Shown here in pieces: positions 1 through 4,740 of a stretch of 5,034 nucleotides of DNA (its first letter is position 1; the number at the start of each line of letters is the position of its first letter). Origin of the DNA: Candidatus Aenigmatarchaeota archaeon. Lineage in GTDB: Archaea > Aenigmatarchaeota > Aenigmatarchaeia > PWEA01. The notes beneath the pieces were generated by a model. That model saw nothing but the letters and a program-made list of their open reading frames with translations. It did not search any database and had not been told where the DNA came from. The stretch spans positions 1 to 5,034 of the forward strand of contig PUKU01000027.1 in assembly GCA_003550625.1 (NCBI GenBank). The letters are read 5' to 3'. Made by a program: the position numbers and the translations under genes.

Positions 1-483
1 GTCCATAACCCATGTTCAAATATGAAGCTTACGTCTGGCGTATCCCCCGTCACGGAGATGATAGAGGAGGGTGTGAATGTTACCCTGGGCACGGACAGTG
101 TTGTTTCCAACAACAGCCTTGATGTGTTCGAGGAGGCCAAGTTTGCAAGCCTTCTGCAGAAGGTACACCACTCCGATCCTACTACAGTACCGGCCTCTGG
201 AGCTATGAAGCTTCCCTGGGAAAACAGTGGAAGGGCCTTGGGCGAGAAGATGGGAGCCATAAAGGAAGGATACCTTGCTGATTTGATCCTCGTTGATCTG
301 GATGATATCTCTATGTCACCCAGCCATAACTTGGTTTCAAACCTTGTGTATTCGAAGCCATCAGTCGACACATCCCTGGTCGATGGTGAGATCGTGCTAA
401 GGGAAGGCAGACTGACAAAGATGGATGAAGAAATGATCAAGGACAAGGCAGAGGAGATTGCAGAGGAGCTAGTTTCCGGTTAA
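1..483 (+). CDS. 5'-deoxyadenosine / MTA / SAH deaminase-like amidohydrolase, C-terminal part (5' truncated by window edge)
   Basis: The frame is open from base 1 to a TAA at 481-483 and gives 160 residues, so the N-terminal roughly 60% lies outside the window. The ATG at 22 is internal: the preceding codons read HNPCSN and belong to the conserved HNPxSNxKLxSG segment of the MtaD/DadD amidohydrolases. GTDS around fragment residue 30-33 carries the metal-binding aspartate of the TIM barrel, followed by SNNSLD, typical of this group. The tail (GAIKEGYLADLILVDL, then HNLVSNLVYS) is the composite beta-sandwich segment that closes these enzymes. Family members deaminate 5'-deoxyadenosine, methylthioadenosine or S-adenosylhomocysteine to the inosine analogues, clearing products of SAM-using reactions in the cytosol. 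The substrate cannot be told from this part, because the HxH and other metal ligands are missing. One conserved stretch is atypical (see findings). Family assignment is strong; exact substrate is open. Confidence 0.88.
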   Translation, partial: VHNPCSNMKLTSGVSPVTEMIEEGVNVTLGTDSVVSNNSLDVFEEAKFASLLQKVHHSDPTTVPASGAMKLPWENSGRALGEKMGAIKEGYLADLILVDLDDISMSPSHNLVSNLVYSKPSVDTSLVDGEIVLREGRLTKMDEEMIKDKAEEIAEELVSG

Positions 484-501
484 TATACAGAGTGCACCAG
501 C

Positions 502-506
502 TTTTT
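502..506 (+). terminator. Possible oligo-T terminator after the deaminase gene
   Basis: A run of five T lies 19 bases past the deaminase stop codon, in the non-coding gap of 484-599. Archaeal transcription often ends at such U-rich tracts without a strong hairpin. Five bases (GTTAA 479-483 and TTAAC 505-509) could pair around it, but the stem is weak. The rest of the 116-base gap holds only the downstream promoter and no small gene that I can see. Confidence 0.35.
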
Positions 507-565
507 AACGGACCGGATCGAGTAAATCACCGTACACCGGCATTCTATCTGTTCATACCGTTAAA

Positions 566-573
566 TTTATAAG
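566..573 (+). promoter_or_regulatory. TATA box of the Lrp/AsnC-type gene
   Basis: TTTATAAG sits with its centre about 30 bases before the ATG at 600. Archaeal TATA boxes are normally centred about 26-27 bases before the transcription start, so the start would fall near 596, leaving a leader of only a few bases. No Shine-Dalgarno-like sequence precedes the ATG, which fits leaderless translation. Confidence 0.7.
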
Positions 574-599
574 TATTATACCTACACTTTGTTAATCCC

Positions 600-1064
600 A
601 TGAAAGAAAGTGAAAGAAAGATACTGCTGGAGCTACTGGAGAACGGCAGGAACAAGATAACCGATATTGCAGATAAGCTCGATATATCCAGACAGACCGT
701 CAGTAAGAGGATAGAAGGTATGTTGGAGGAGGGGACCATAGAGAGGTTTACACTCAAGCTCAGTGATGATAGGATCGGCCTGAGAATTAAGTCCTACGTT
801 TTTCTTAACATTGTACCTTCTTCCGAGCTTAGACATGAGTTTGTACAGGAGGCTAAAAAAATAAAGAACATAAGCCAGATTCACCACATGTTCGGACGGT
901 TCGACATGTTGCTTGAGATTCTGGTCAAGGACGAGGAGGAGTTAAATGCACTTCTCGACCGTTTGAGGGATTTTGAGGCTGTAGAAGAAACGGAGACGCT
1001 CATATGCAAGTACACGGAGAAGAACAATCCTCAAGACCCCTACAGGGTTGCACTTTCTGAGTAG
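600..1064 (+). CDS. Lrp/AsnC family transcriptional regulator
   Basis: The product has 154 residues, the usual size for a full-length Lrp/AsnC protein. Residues about 3-50 form the DNA-binding winged helix-turn-helix: the segment NKITDIADKLDISRQTVSKRIEGMLEEG reads as helix, turn and recognition helix. Residues about 64-140 form the RAM ligand-binding and oligomerisation domain, with the pattern GRFDMLLEILVKD in its middle. Such proteins form dimers or octamers and respond to amino acids or related metabolites, acting as local or global regulators. The ATG at 600 is chosen because a TATA box lies at leaderless distance and the HTH begins at once after it. Neither the ligand nor the targets can be read from the sequence. 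The upstream deaminase gene is in the same direction but has its own end, so co-regulation is only a possibility. The gene converges with the tRNA thiolase gene, with 4 bases between the stops. Confidence 0.9.
   Translation: MKESERKILLELLENGRNKITDIADKLDISRQTVSKRIEGMLEEGTIERFTLKLSDDRIGLRIKSYVFLNIVPSSELRHEFVQEAKKIKNISQIHHMFGRFDMLLEILVKDEEELNALLDRLRDFEAVEETETLICKYTEKNNPQDPYRVALSE
855..861 (-). terminator. Possible oligo-T terminator for the thiolase operon, inside the lrp gene
   Basis: Seven A on the plus strand give a run of seven T on the minus strand, about 210 bases past the thiolase stop. It is the first strong T tract that I see downstream of that gene. Used as a terminator, it would give the operon mRNA a 3' tail antisense to the second half of lrp. 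The tract also encodes lysines in lrp, so its presence may be coincidence. Confidence 0.2.
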
Positions 1065-1068
1065 AGAA

Positions 1069-1986
1069 TTATATTTTTTCAAGGAGTTTGCAGGTTTTAC
1101 AAACTCTACCGCTTGTTATTTCCCCGCACTCGTCACAGTTATCCACGGATACATCTTCAGATGAGTATTTCTTCCTTAAAGAGGGTAGGAGTTTATCGAA
1201 GGCACGCAGTGCAGTGAACTTTGTGGAGGGTCTTTTGGTTTCCATTTCATTCAGGAAGTCACGTACATCGAACCTGAGACTGTTCTCAACGTAGGGGCAT
1301 TCTGTCTGGTGTAGCTCAAGGTTCCTTATCCTTCCATAGAGTGCTATTTCCTTTTCTGGTGTGTTCCTGAAGGGCTTGACCCTGGGTACAAACTTTTCGT
1401 CCTCAACTATGGCAGGTTTTGCTCCCAGTCTGACCATCCTTTTCATATCGCCCTTCAGGTAGTTCATAAATATACTCTGTAGTTCATCGTCCAGATTGTG
1501 TGCAGTAGCAAGCTTATCTGCTCCCAGCTCTCTGCTTTTTTTGTTTAGAAGCCAGCGTCGTAGAACACCGCAGTATGTGCAGCCATGTTTTTTGTCCTTC
1601 ATTATATCATCCAAGGTTTTACCAAAGGCGTCTTCGAAAGAGGAGACATGCAGCTTGACACCAAGGTCATCACAGAGTTCCCTTGCGATTTCTATACTTT
1701 CGTCTCTGTATCCCTTGATTCCTTCGTCCACAGTTAAAGCAACTAACTCTGCGTTCCTCCAGTTCTTGAAAAGCTTGCTCAGAAAAAATAGAAGTGCCGA
1801 TGAATCCATGCCACCTGAAAGGGCGACACATATCTTTTCATTGCTGTTGAAAAGATCTTCCTTGTTTATGGTTTCCTTTATGAGTGATTCAAACTGTTCT
1901 GCAAAGTGATCGGAGCACCATGACTTTCCCTCGTACTTTCTGTGGATGACGGCTTTCTTTCCACATTTCCAGCATTCTGTGCTCAT
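1069..1986 (-). CDS. tRNA 2-thiolation enzyme of the TtuA / TIGR00269 (Ncs6-CTU1-like) type
   Basis: The 305-residue product matches the TtuA plan. An N-terminal zinc finger has C5, C8, C24 and H27. The PP-loop for ATP is SGGMDSS at 57-63. C136-x2-C139, followed by GVLRR, and C230 (ECPY) fit the three ligands of the [4Fe-4S] cluster that carries sulfur in TtuA. H163-NLDDE is the conserved segment after it, and a C-terminal zinc ribbon has C284-x2-C287 and C296-x2-C299. Enzymes of this family adenylate a uridine in tRNA (U54 in thermophiles for TtuA; the wobble U34 for Ncs6/CTU1) and exchange the activated oxygen for sulfur delivered by a ubiquitin-like carrier. Such a carrier is the first gene of this operon. 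The start ATG overlaps the stop of the HD gene as ATGA, with AGGGAG just upstream, indicating translational coupling. All key residues are present. Which tRNA position is modified cannot be decided here. Confidence 0.92.
   Translation of the reverse strand: MSTECWKCGKKAVIHRKYEGKSWCSDHFAEQFESLIKETINKEDLFNSNEKICVALSGGMDSSALLFFLSKLFKNWRNAELVALTVDEGIKGYRDESIEIARELCDDLGVKLHVSSFEDAFGKTLDDIMKDKKHGCTYCGVLRRWLLNKKSRELGADKLATAHNLDDELQSIFMNYLKGDMKRMVRLGAKPAIVEDEKFVPRVKPFRNTPEKEIALYGRIRNLELHQTECPYVENSLRFDVRDFLNEMETKRPSTKFTALRAFDKLLPSLRKKYSSEDVSVDNCDECGEITSGRVCKTCKLLEKI
1074..1079 (+). terminator. Oligo-T terminator for the Lrp/AsnC-type gene, inside the end of the opposite gene
   Basis: Six consecutive T begin 10 bases after the lrp stop, preceded by A/T-rich sequence, as in archaeal intrinsic terminators. 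The tract is part of the last codons of the thiolase gene on the other strand (Lys-Ile end), so the two transcripts would overlap by a few bases at their 3' ends. Confidence 0.5.
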
Positions 1987-2582
1987 ACTTCTCCCTGGTA
2001 TTCTCTCTTTAACTTTTCCAGATATTTTTCCATAAAAGCATGCCTTTTCTCTCCCATTTTTTTGGCGGTTTCGGTGTTCAGGCTGTCCTTTATCTTCAGA
2101 AGTTTTTCACGTATGTGGGCAGCTGCGCTTTCACTTTCTCCATCGTACTCTTCACAGTCCTTCTCCGGTGTATATATCGGCCTGTTGAATGCGCCGGAGT
2201 GTGCCATTGTTCTTGCTATTCCCATGGCTCCCATTGCATCCAGGTTATCCGCATCCTGTAATACCTCCGCCTCGATCGTCTCTGGTTCGGTGTCGTTTGA
2301 GAAACGGTGGGCCTTTATACAGTGAACTACCTCTTCTTTCTTTTCGAAACCAACGAGAACCTGCTCTGCCAGTTCTGCACCAACCTTTTCATGGTTTTTC
2401 CTGTCTATGTGCATGCCTGTATCATGTAACAGTGCTGCCGGTTTCAAAACCTCCAGATCTGCTTCCTCCCTACTGCCTATTTTTACACAGAGCATGTAAA
2501 CCCTTTCAGTATGAGGCCATGAGTGCGATAAGTCGTTCTTGTCGAGGTGTTCCCTTGCGAACTTCTTGACTTCTTCTATCAT
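1983..2582 (-). CDS. HD-domain metal-dependent phosphohydrolase (COG1418-like), middle gene of the thiolation operon
   Basis: The product has 199 residues. The HD-superfamily signature is clear: H20-x3-H24-x2-RV, the H53-D54 doublet in ALLHDTG, H64 in NHEKVGAE, H92 in IKAHRF and D110-x-D112 in LQDADNLDAMGAMG. These residues normally hold one or two divalent metals that cleave phosphomonoesters or phosphodiesters, often in nucleotides. LQDADNLDAMGA and the charged helical C-terminus (about 150-199) are typical of uncharacterised HD hydrolases of the COG1418/YedJ-like group. I see no signal peptide or membrane segment, so it should be cytosolic. The gene starts 2 bases after the sulfur-carrier stop and overlaps the thiolase start, so the three are surely co-transcribed. 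The substrate is unknown. A link to sulfur transfer or to AMP-type by-products is inference from context only. Confidence is high for the fold and low for the role. Confidence 0.88.
   Translation of the reverse strand: MIEEVKKFAREHLDKNDLSHSWPHTERVYMLCVKIGSREEADLEVLKPAALLHDTGMHIDRKNHEKVGAELAEQVLVGFEKKEEVVHCIKAHRFSNDTEPETIEAEVLQDADNLDAMGAMGIARTMAHSGAFNRPIYTPEKDCEEYDGESESAAAHIREKLLKIKDSLNTETAKKMGEKRHAFMEKYLEKLKREYQGEV
1991..1996 (-). promoter_or_regulatory. Shine-Dalgarno-like site for the tRNA thiolase gene
   Basis: On the minus strand AGGGAG lies 4 bases before the ATG at 1986, inside the final codons of the HD hydrolase gene. It supports the start that overlaps the upstream stop codon by four bases (ATGA), against a later internal start. 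Confidence 0.55.
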
Positions 2583-2584
2583 CT

Positions 2585-2779
2585 TTATCCCCCTGAAACG
2601 ACATTTATGAGCTCCAGTTTGTCGCCGTCCTTTAAAATCTCATCCAGTGATACAAGTTCGCCGTCCTTCTCAACTATCACTGTCTCGGGGTTTACATCTA
2701 CAGCCCTAACTGCCTCTTCCACAGTTCTTATACCATCGACTTCAGAGCTCCCGTTCCCATGAACTATCTTTACAGCCAT
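2585..2779 (-). CDS. ThiS/MoaD-like ubiquitin-fold sulfur carrier with C-terminal Gly-Gly (SAMP/TtuB-like)
   Basis: From the ATG at 2779 the protein has 64 residues, typical of ThiS and small archaeal SAMPs. It shows the beta-grasp pattern of the family: two N-terminal strands around VKIVHG, a helix at TVEEAVRAV, then NPETVIVEKDG, LKDGDKLELINVVSGG and the exposed terminal Gly-Gly. An E1-like enzyme (not in this window) would adenylate the last glycine, which then becomes a thiocarboxylate. The partner is very probably the tRNA thiolase two genes downstream, by analogy with TtuB-TtuA and SAMP2-NcsA. A role in thiazole or molybdopterin synthesis is possible but no such gene is near. A TTG in frame at 2785 would add two residues. 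The ATG at 2779 is preferred because a TATA box lies about 27 bases upstream, placing the transcription start at the ATG itself. Confidence 0.88.
   Translation of the reverse strand: MAVKIVHGNGSSEVDGIRTVEEAVRAVDVNPETVIVEKDGELVSLDEILKDGDKLELINVVSGG
2589..2594 (-). promoter_or_regulatory. Ribosome-binding site for the HD hydrolase, made from the Gly-Gly codons of the sulfur carrier
   Basis: On the minus strand AGGGGG lies 6 bases before the ATG at 2582. It consists mostly of the GGG-GGA codons for the terminal diglycine of the upstream sulfur carrier, followed by TAA and two bases. The purine run can act as a Shine-Dalgarno site, so the same bases would encode the reactive tail and start the next gene. 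Confidence 0.5.
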
Positions 2780-2802
2780 GGGCAAGAAATTTCCCCTTGA
2801 TG

Positions 2803-2810
2803 TTTATATA
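2803..2810 (-). promoter_or_regulatory. TATA box of the sulfur carrier - HD hydrolase - thiolase operon
   Basis: On the minus strand TATATAAA is centred about 27 bases before the ATG at 2779, with an A-rich stretch just upstream (AAACC, overlapping the stop of the preceding gene) in the position of a BRE element. The spacing predicts a leaderless mRNA and supports ATG over the upstream TTG. The operon therefore has its own promoter even though the gene before it reads in the same direction. Confidence 0.7.
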
Positions 2811-2813
2811 GGT

Positions 2814-3365
2814 TTACTTGAGCCTCTTGGGCTTGATCGGGAACTTAAAGGAACTGACCATCATTAAGCCGGTGGCAAATGTTAATATGGCCACAGGGTA
2901 TATCCCGGGGTCGATCAGATAAAGAACTGGATAGAGTATCCCGGTTGCAGTTCCCGGTATGCCTAAAAAATAACTCCCGTCCGATTCCCTGGTCTGGAAT
3001 CTTGCCAACCTCAGTATTTCAGCTGAGACAAGTGTGATTGCAGCTGCATGCAATACAATTTCCTCCATGATCGTTGCGGGACTCAGCCAGACAAGAATGA
3101 AAATCGCCGGTGCCGCTCCAAATGATATGAGGTCCGCTATGTCCATCCTTTTTCCGAACTCTGTGGTTGTGAAAAACCGCCTTGCTACCTCTCCATCTAA
3201 GGTATCCATCAGAAGTGCAAAAAGCAGCATCACAAGTCCTGTCTCCAACATTCCCTGAATGAAGAAGTATATTGCGTAGAAGCCGAAAATACCGTTCAGT
3301 AGCGATACAAGGTCCTTCTTCATCAAAAAGTTTGTAATCCTGGCTTCCTCTGAAACTTCCGGCAT
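2814..3365 (-). CDS. CDP-alcohol phosphotransferase, archaetidylserine/phosphatidylserine synthase-like, with a shortened catalytic motif
   Basis: This 183-residue membrane protein has several hydrophobic helices (roughly 22-36, 39-53, 84-100, 103-118, 139-151 and 153-171) and a basic C-terminus. The family motif D-x2-DG-x2-AR-x8-G-x3-D is present as D54, D57-G58, A61-R62, G71 and D75. The fourth aspartate, D78, comes after only two residues (DIAD), where the family has three. The following LISFGAAPA, then RLARF at 119-123 and FLGIPG at 133-138, are the marks of the PssA branch. Such enzymes transfer a phospholipid headgroup, in archaea from CDP-archaeol to L-serine, giving archaetidylserine at the membrane. 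The gene begins 9 bases after the GNAT stop, with a weak site (AAGGT) before the ATG, and is probably co-transcribed with it. The alcohol substrate is inferred from motif similarity; inositol-phosphate or glycerol-phosphate types are less likely. Confidence 0.88.
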   Translation of the reverse strand: MPEVSEEARITNFLMKKDLVSLLNGIFGFYAIYFFIQGMLETGLVMLLFALLMDTLDGEVARRFFTTTEFGKRMDIADLISFGAAPAIFILVWLSPATIMEEIVLHAAAITLVSAEILRLARFQTRESDGSYFLGIPGTATGILYPVLYLIDPGIYPVAILTFATGLMMVSSFKFPIKPKRLK

Positions 3366-3374
3366 GCTATAACC

Positions 3375-3962
3375 TTAAAGGTCCTTCTTAATAGTCTTTT
3401 CCTTTTTGTCTCCAAAGAAGTCTATGTCGATCGATTTCAGTGTATCCTTTAGATCGTGGAACTCCTTGAATATATGTGTACTTTCGTGTTCATCCAGCCC
3501 CAGTCTTTTGCCCATAATCGTCACACTTTTTCCGGGTATGGGCTTTGGACTTATGTGGTTAATCAGCTCTCTTACCTTTTCGTTTTCGAACAGATTCTGA
3601 CCTACTGATTCCAGTATTACATGGTACTTCATCTTCTCCCAGAATCTCCTTGCTGGTTTGTTGTCCTCATGCACTCCAATTATACATATCCTTATATCCC
3701 TATCCTCCAGTTCCTCCTCGAGTTTTCTTACCAGGAATGAACCAGCCCCGGTTTTTCTCCTCGATTCCTTTATAAAAACTGCACCTATGTTTCCTATACT
3801 TTCCAGAAATACCCGTATGTAACCACACCCTACTGTATCGTCACCGTCCTTCAAAAGAAAGTATTCACGTTCGTTTGAATTTTCAGCAGGATCCGTTATG
3901 TTTGGATGTGAACCCGATAGTTCTTCTACTTTATCGAGGTCCTCTGTCGTTTCGATCTTCAT
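3375..3962 (-). CDS. GNAT-family N-acetyltransferase with a C-terminal extension
   Basis: The product has 195 residues. Residues about 1-127 form a GNAT fold: a beta strand pair around YFLLKDGDDTVGCGYIRV, then motif A (GAVFIKESRRKTGAGSFLVR, with the acetyl-CoA pyrophosphate loop R69-K-T-G-A-G74) and motif B (GVHEDNKPARRFWEKMKY, 96-113). GNAT enzymes move an acetyl group from acetyl-CoA to an amine, such as a protein N-terminus, lysine, polyamine or small metabolite; the target cannot be told here. Residues about 128-195 form a charged, mostly helical extension with a lysine-rich end that I do not recognise. The ATG at 3962 is chosen because a TATA box lies about 27 bases before it (leaderless). 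The gene is divergent from the HD hydrolase at 4044 and is followed after 9 bases by the CDP-alcohol phosphotransferase, so it may lead a two-gene operon. Confidence 0.85.
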   Translation of the reverse strand: MKIETTEDLDKVEELSGSHPNITDPAENSNEREYFLLKDGDDTVGCGYIRVFLESIGNIGAVFIKESRRKTGAGSFLVRKLEEELEDRDIRICIIGVHEDNKPARRFWEKMKYHVILESVGQNLFENEKVRELINHISPKPIPGKSVTIMGKRLGLDEHESTHIFKEFHDLKDTLKSIDIDFFGDKKEKTIKKDL

Positions 3963-3984
3963 AGAAAGTAAAGTTTATTTGTAT

Positions 3985-3992
3985 TTTATAAA
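3985..3992 (-). promoter_or_regulatory. TATA box of the GNAT - CDP-alcohol phosphotransferase operon
   Basis: TTTATAAA (a palindrome, so it reads the same on both strands) is centred about 27 bases from the GNAT ATG at 3962, the distance expected for a leaderless minus-strand transcript. It shares the 81-base divergent region with the TATA box of the HD gene at 4044. Confidence 0.7.
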
Positions 3993-4014
3993 TAGCTGAT
4001 GTTTGAGAAAGATT

Positions 4015-4022
4015 TTTATAAT
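4015..4022 (+). promoter_or_regulatory. TATA box of the second HD hydrolase gene
   Basis: TTTATAAT, preceded by two more T, is centred about 26 bases before the ATG at 4044. This gives a predicted transcription start at or next to the ATG. Between it and the opposite TATA box lie only about 22 bases, enough for the two outward-facing BRE regions and little else. Confidence 0.7.
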
Positions 4023-4043
4023 TAAATCAAGGAACTTTAGTCC

Positions 4044-4598
4044 ATGATCAAAGAAGCCGAGGCCCGTGAAATGGTCAAGAAAAACGTCACTACGGAAAAT
4101 CTACGTAAACACATGTATGCTGTTTCCTCCATAATGGAAAAGCTTGCAGAGGAGTTCGGTGAGGATTTGGAAAGGTGGAAACTCGTTGGACTTTTGCATG
4201 ACGTGGACTATGATGAAACTAAGGATGAGCCGGAGAAGCATGCTATAAGATCTGCAGAGATGCTGGAAGGAGAACTTCCCGAAGACTGTCTCCGGGCCAT
4301 AAAGGCGCACAACTCACTACACACCGACATCGAACCGGAGAGCAAGATGGCAAAATCACTTATAGCCGCCGACGCAGTTTCGGGGTTGATAGTGGCCACG
4401 GCCCTTGTGATGCCCAGTTCGAAGTTGGAGGAGGTCCGCGTGGAATCGGTTCTGAAAAAGATAGACGATAGTTCCTTCGCCAAGAGTATAGATAGAGACA
4501 GGATAAGATACTGTGAGAAGATTGGGATGGAGACTGAAGAGTTTGTGGAACTTTCTCTCGGGGCAGTCCAGGATATAAGCGAAAGACTTGGTCTTTGA
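4044..4598 (+). CDS. HDIG-type HD-domain hydrolase (COG2316-like)
   Basis: The product has 184 residues. The HD signature is complete: H23 in LRKHMYAV, H52-D53 in GLLHDVDYDETKDEPEKH, H66, H89 in AIKAHNS and D110 in AADAVSGLIVA. The order and the phrases LLHDxDYxETKD, AIKAHN and SVLKKI-x-FAKSIDRDRI match a conserved family of predicted HD hydrolases of about 180 residues found in archaea and bacteria. The fold predicts a metal-dependent phosphohydrolase in the cytosol. No substrate is established, as far as I know. It differs from the HD protein at 1983-2582 in length, spacing and C-terminal half, so it is not a recent duplicate. The gene has its own leaderless promoter, is divergent from the GNAT gene, and ends one base before the stop of the convergent zinc-protein gene. 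The start is fixed by the TATA distance; an earlier start is not available in frame close by. Confidence 0.9.
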   Translation: MIKEAEAREMVKKNVTTENLRKHMYAVSSIMEKLAEEFGEDLERWKLVGLLHDVDYDETKDEPEKHAIRSAEMLEGELPEDCLRAIKAHNSLHTDIEPESKMAKSLIAADAVSGLIVATALVMPSSKLEEVRVESVLKKIDDSSFAKSIDRDRIRYCEKIGMETEEFVELSLGAVQDISERLGL

Positions 4599-4599
4599 C

Positions 4600-4740
4600 C
4601 TAGCCTTCAAGCCTTCCCTTGCATATCTTGCAGCCGTCGTCAAGCCTACAGTCCATGCATACCATGGCTCCACATACTGAGCAACCTGTGAGCCCTTTGC
4701 TCTTTCCACAGGACTGGCATATACCTGTCATTTTAATCAT
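4600..4740 (-). CDS. Very small zinc-binding protein with four CxxC pairs
   Basis: This frame of 46 residues lies between two longer genes. It carries eight cysteines as four CxxC knuckles (C8-C11, C20-C23, C28-C31, C37-C40), which suggests two zinc ions held in a compact cross-brace or treble-clef-like fold, somewhat like HIT- or LIM-type fingers. Little is left outside the metal sites, so it is probably a binding adaptor (protein or nucleic acid), not an enzyme. The function is unknown; archaeal genomes encode many such small zinc proteins. Two starts are possible: the ATG at 4740, which overlaps the end of the upstream gene by 8 bases, or the ATG at 4731, one base after that gene's TAA, giving 43 residues. 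No clear ribosome site decides between them. The overlap or near-contact indicates an operon with the helical protein upstream. Regular cysteine spacing and the close fit between neighbours make a chance ORF unlikely. Confidence 0.75.
   Translation of the reverse strand: MIKMTGICQSCGKSKGLTGCSVCGAMVCMDCRLDDGCKICKGRLEG

Noticed and set aside
513..540. CCGG repeats in the gap before lrp as a possible operator or hairpin
   Set aside because: The two CCGG tetramers are self-complementary and could pair, but a 4-base stem with a 20-base loop is too weak to call.
545..757. Minus-strand frame of 70 residues covering the lrp promoter and start
   Set aside because: Serine/leucine-rich reverse complement of the Lys/Glu-rich N-terminus of the regulator; no sign of translation.
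1496..1909. Open frame of 137 residues on the plus strand
   Set aside because: It lies wholly antisense to the tRNA thiolase, whose motifs are complete; the product is serine-rich without any domain, as expected for a reverse-frame shadow.
1942..2569. Plus-strand frames of 127, 73 and 126 residues
   Set aside because: All are antisense to the HD hydrolase gene, which has full metal-ligand motifs; none has a promoter or a recognisable fold.
3985..3992. Palindromic TTTATAAA as a possible regulator-binding inverted repeat
   Set aside because: It is explained by the TATA box at the correct distance from the acetyltransferase start; no longer flanking symmetry is present.
4356..4709. Minus-strand frame of 117 residues across the end of the second HD gene
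   Set aside because: It overlaps most of the four-CxxC gene in another frame and the HD gene on the other strand; it has no motif and its codon pattern is that of a shadow.
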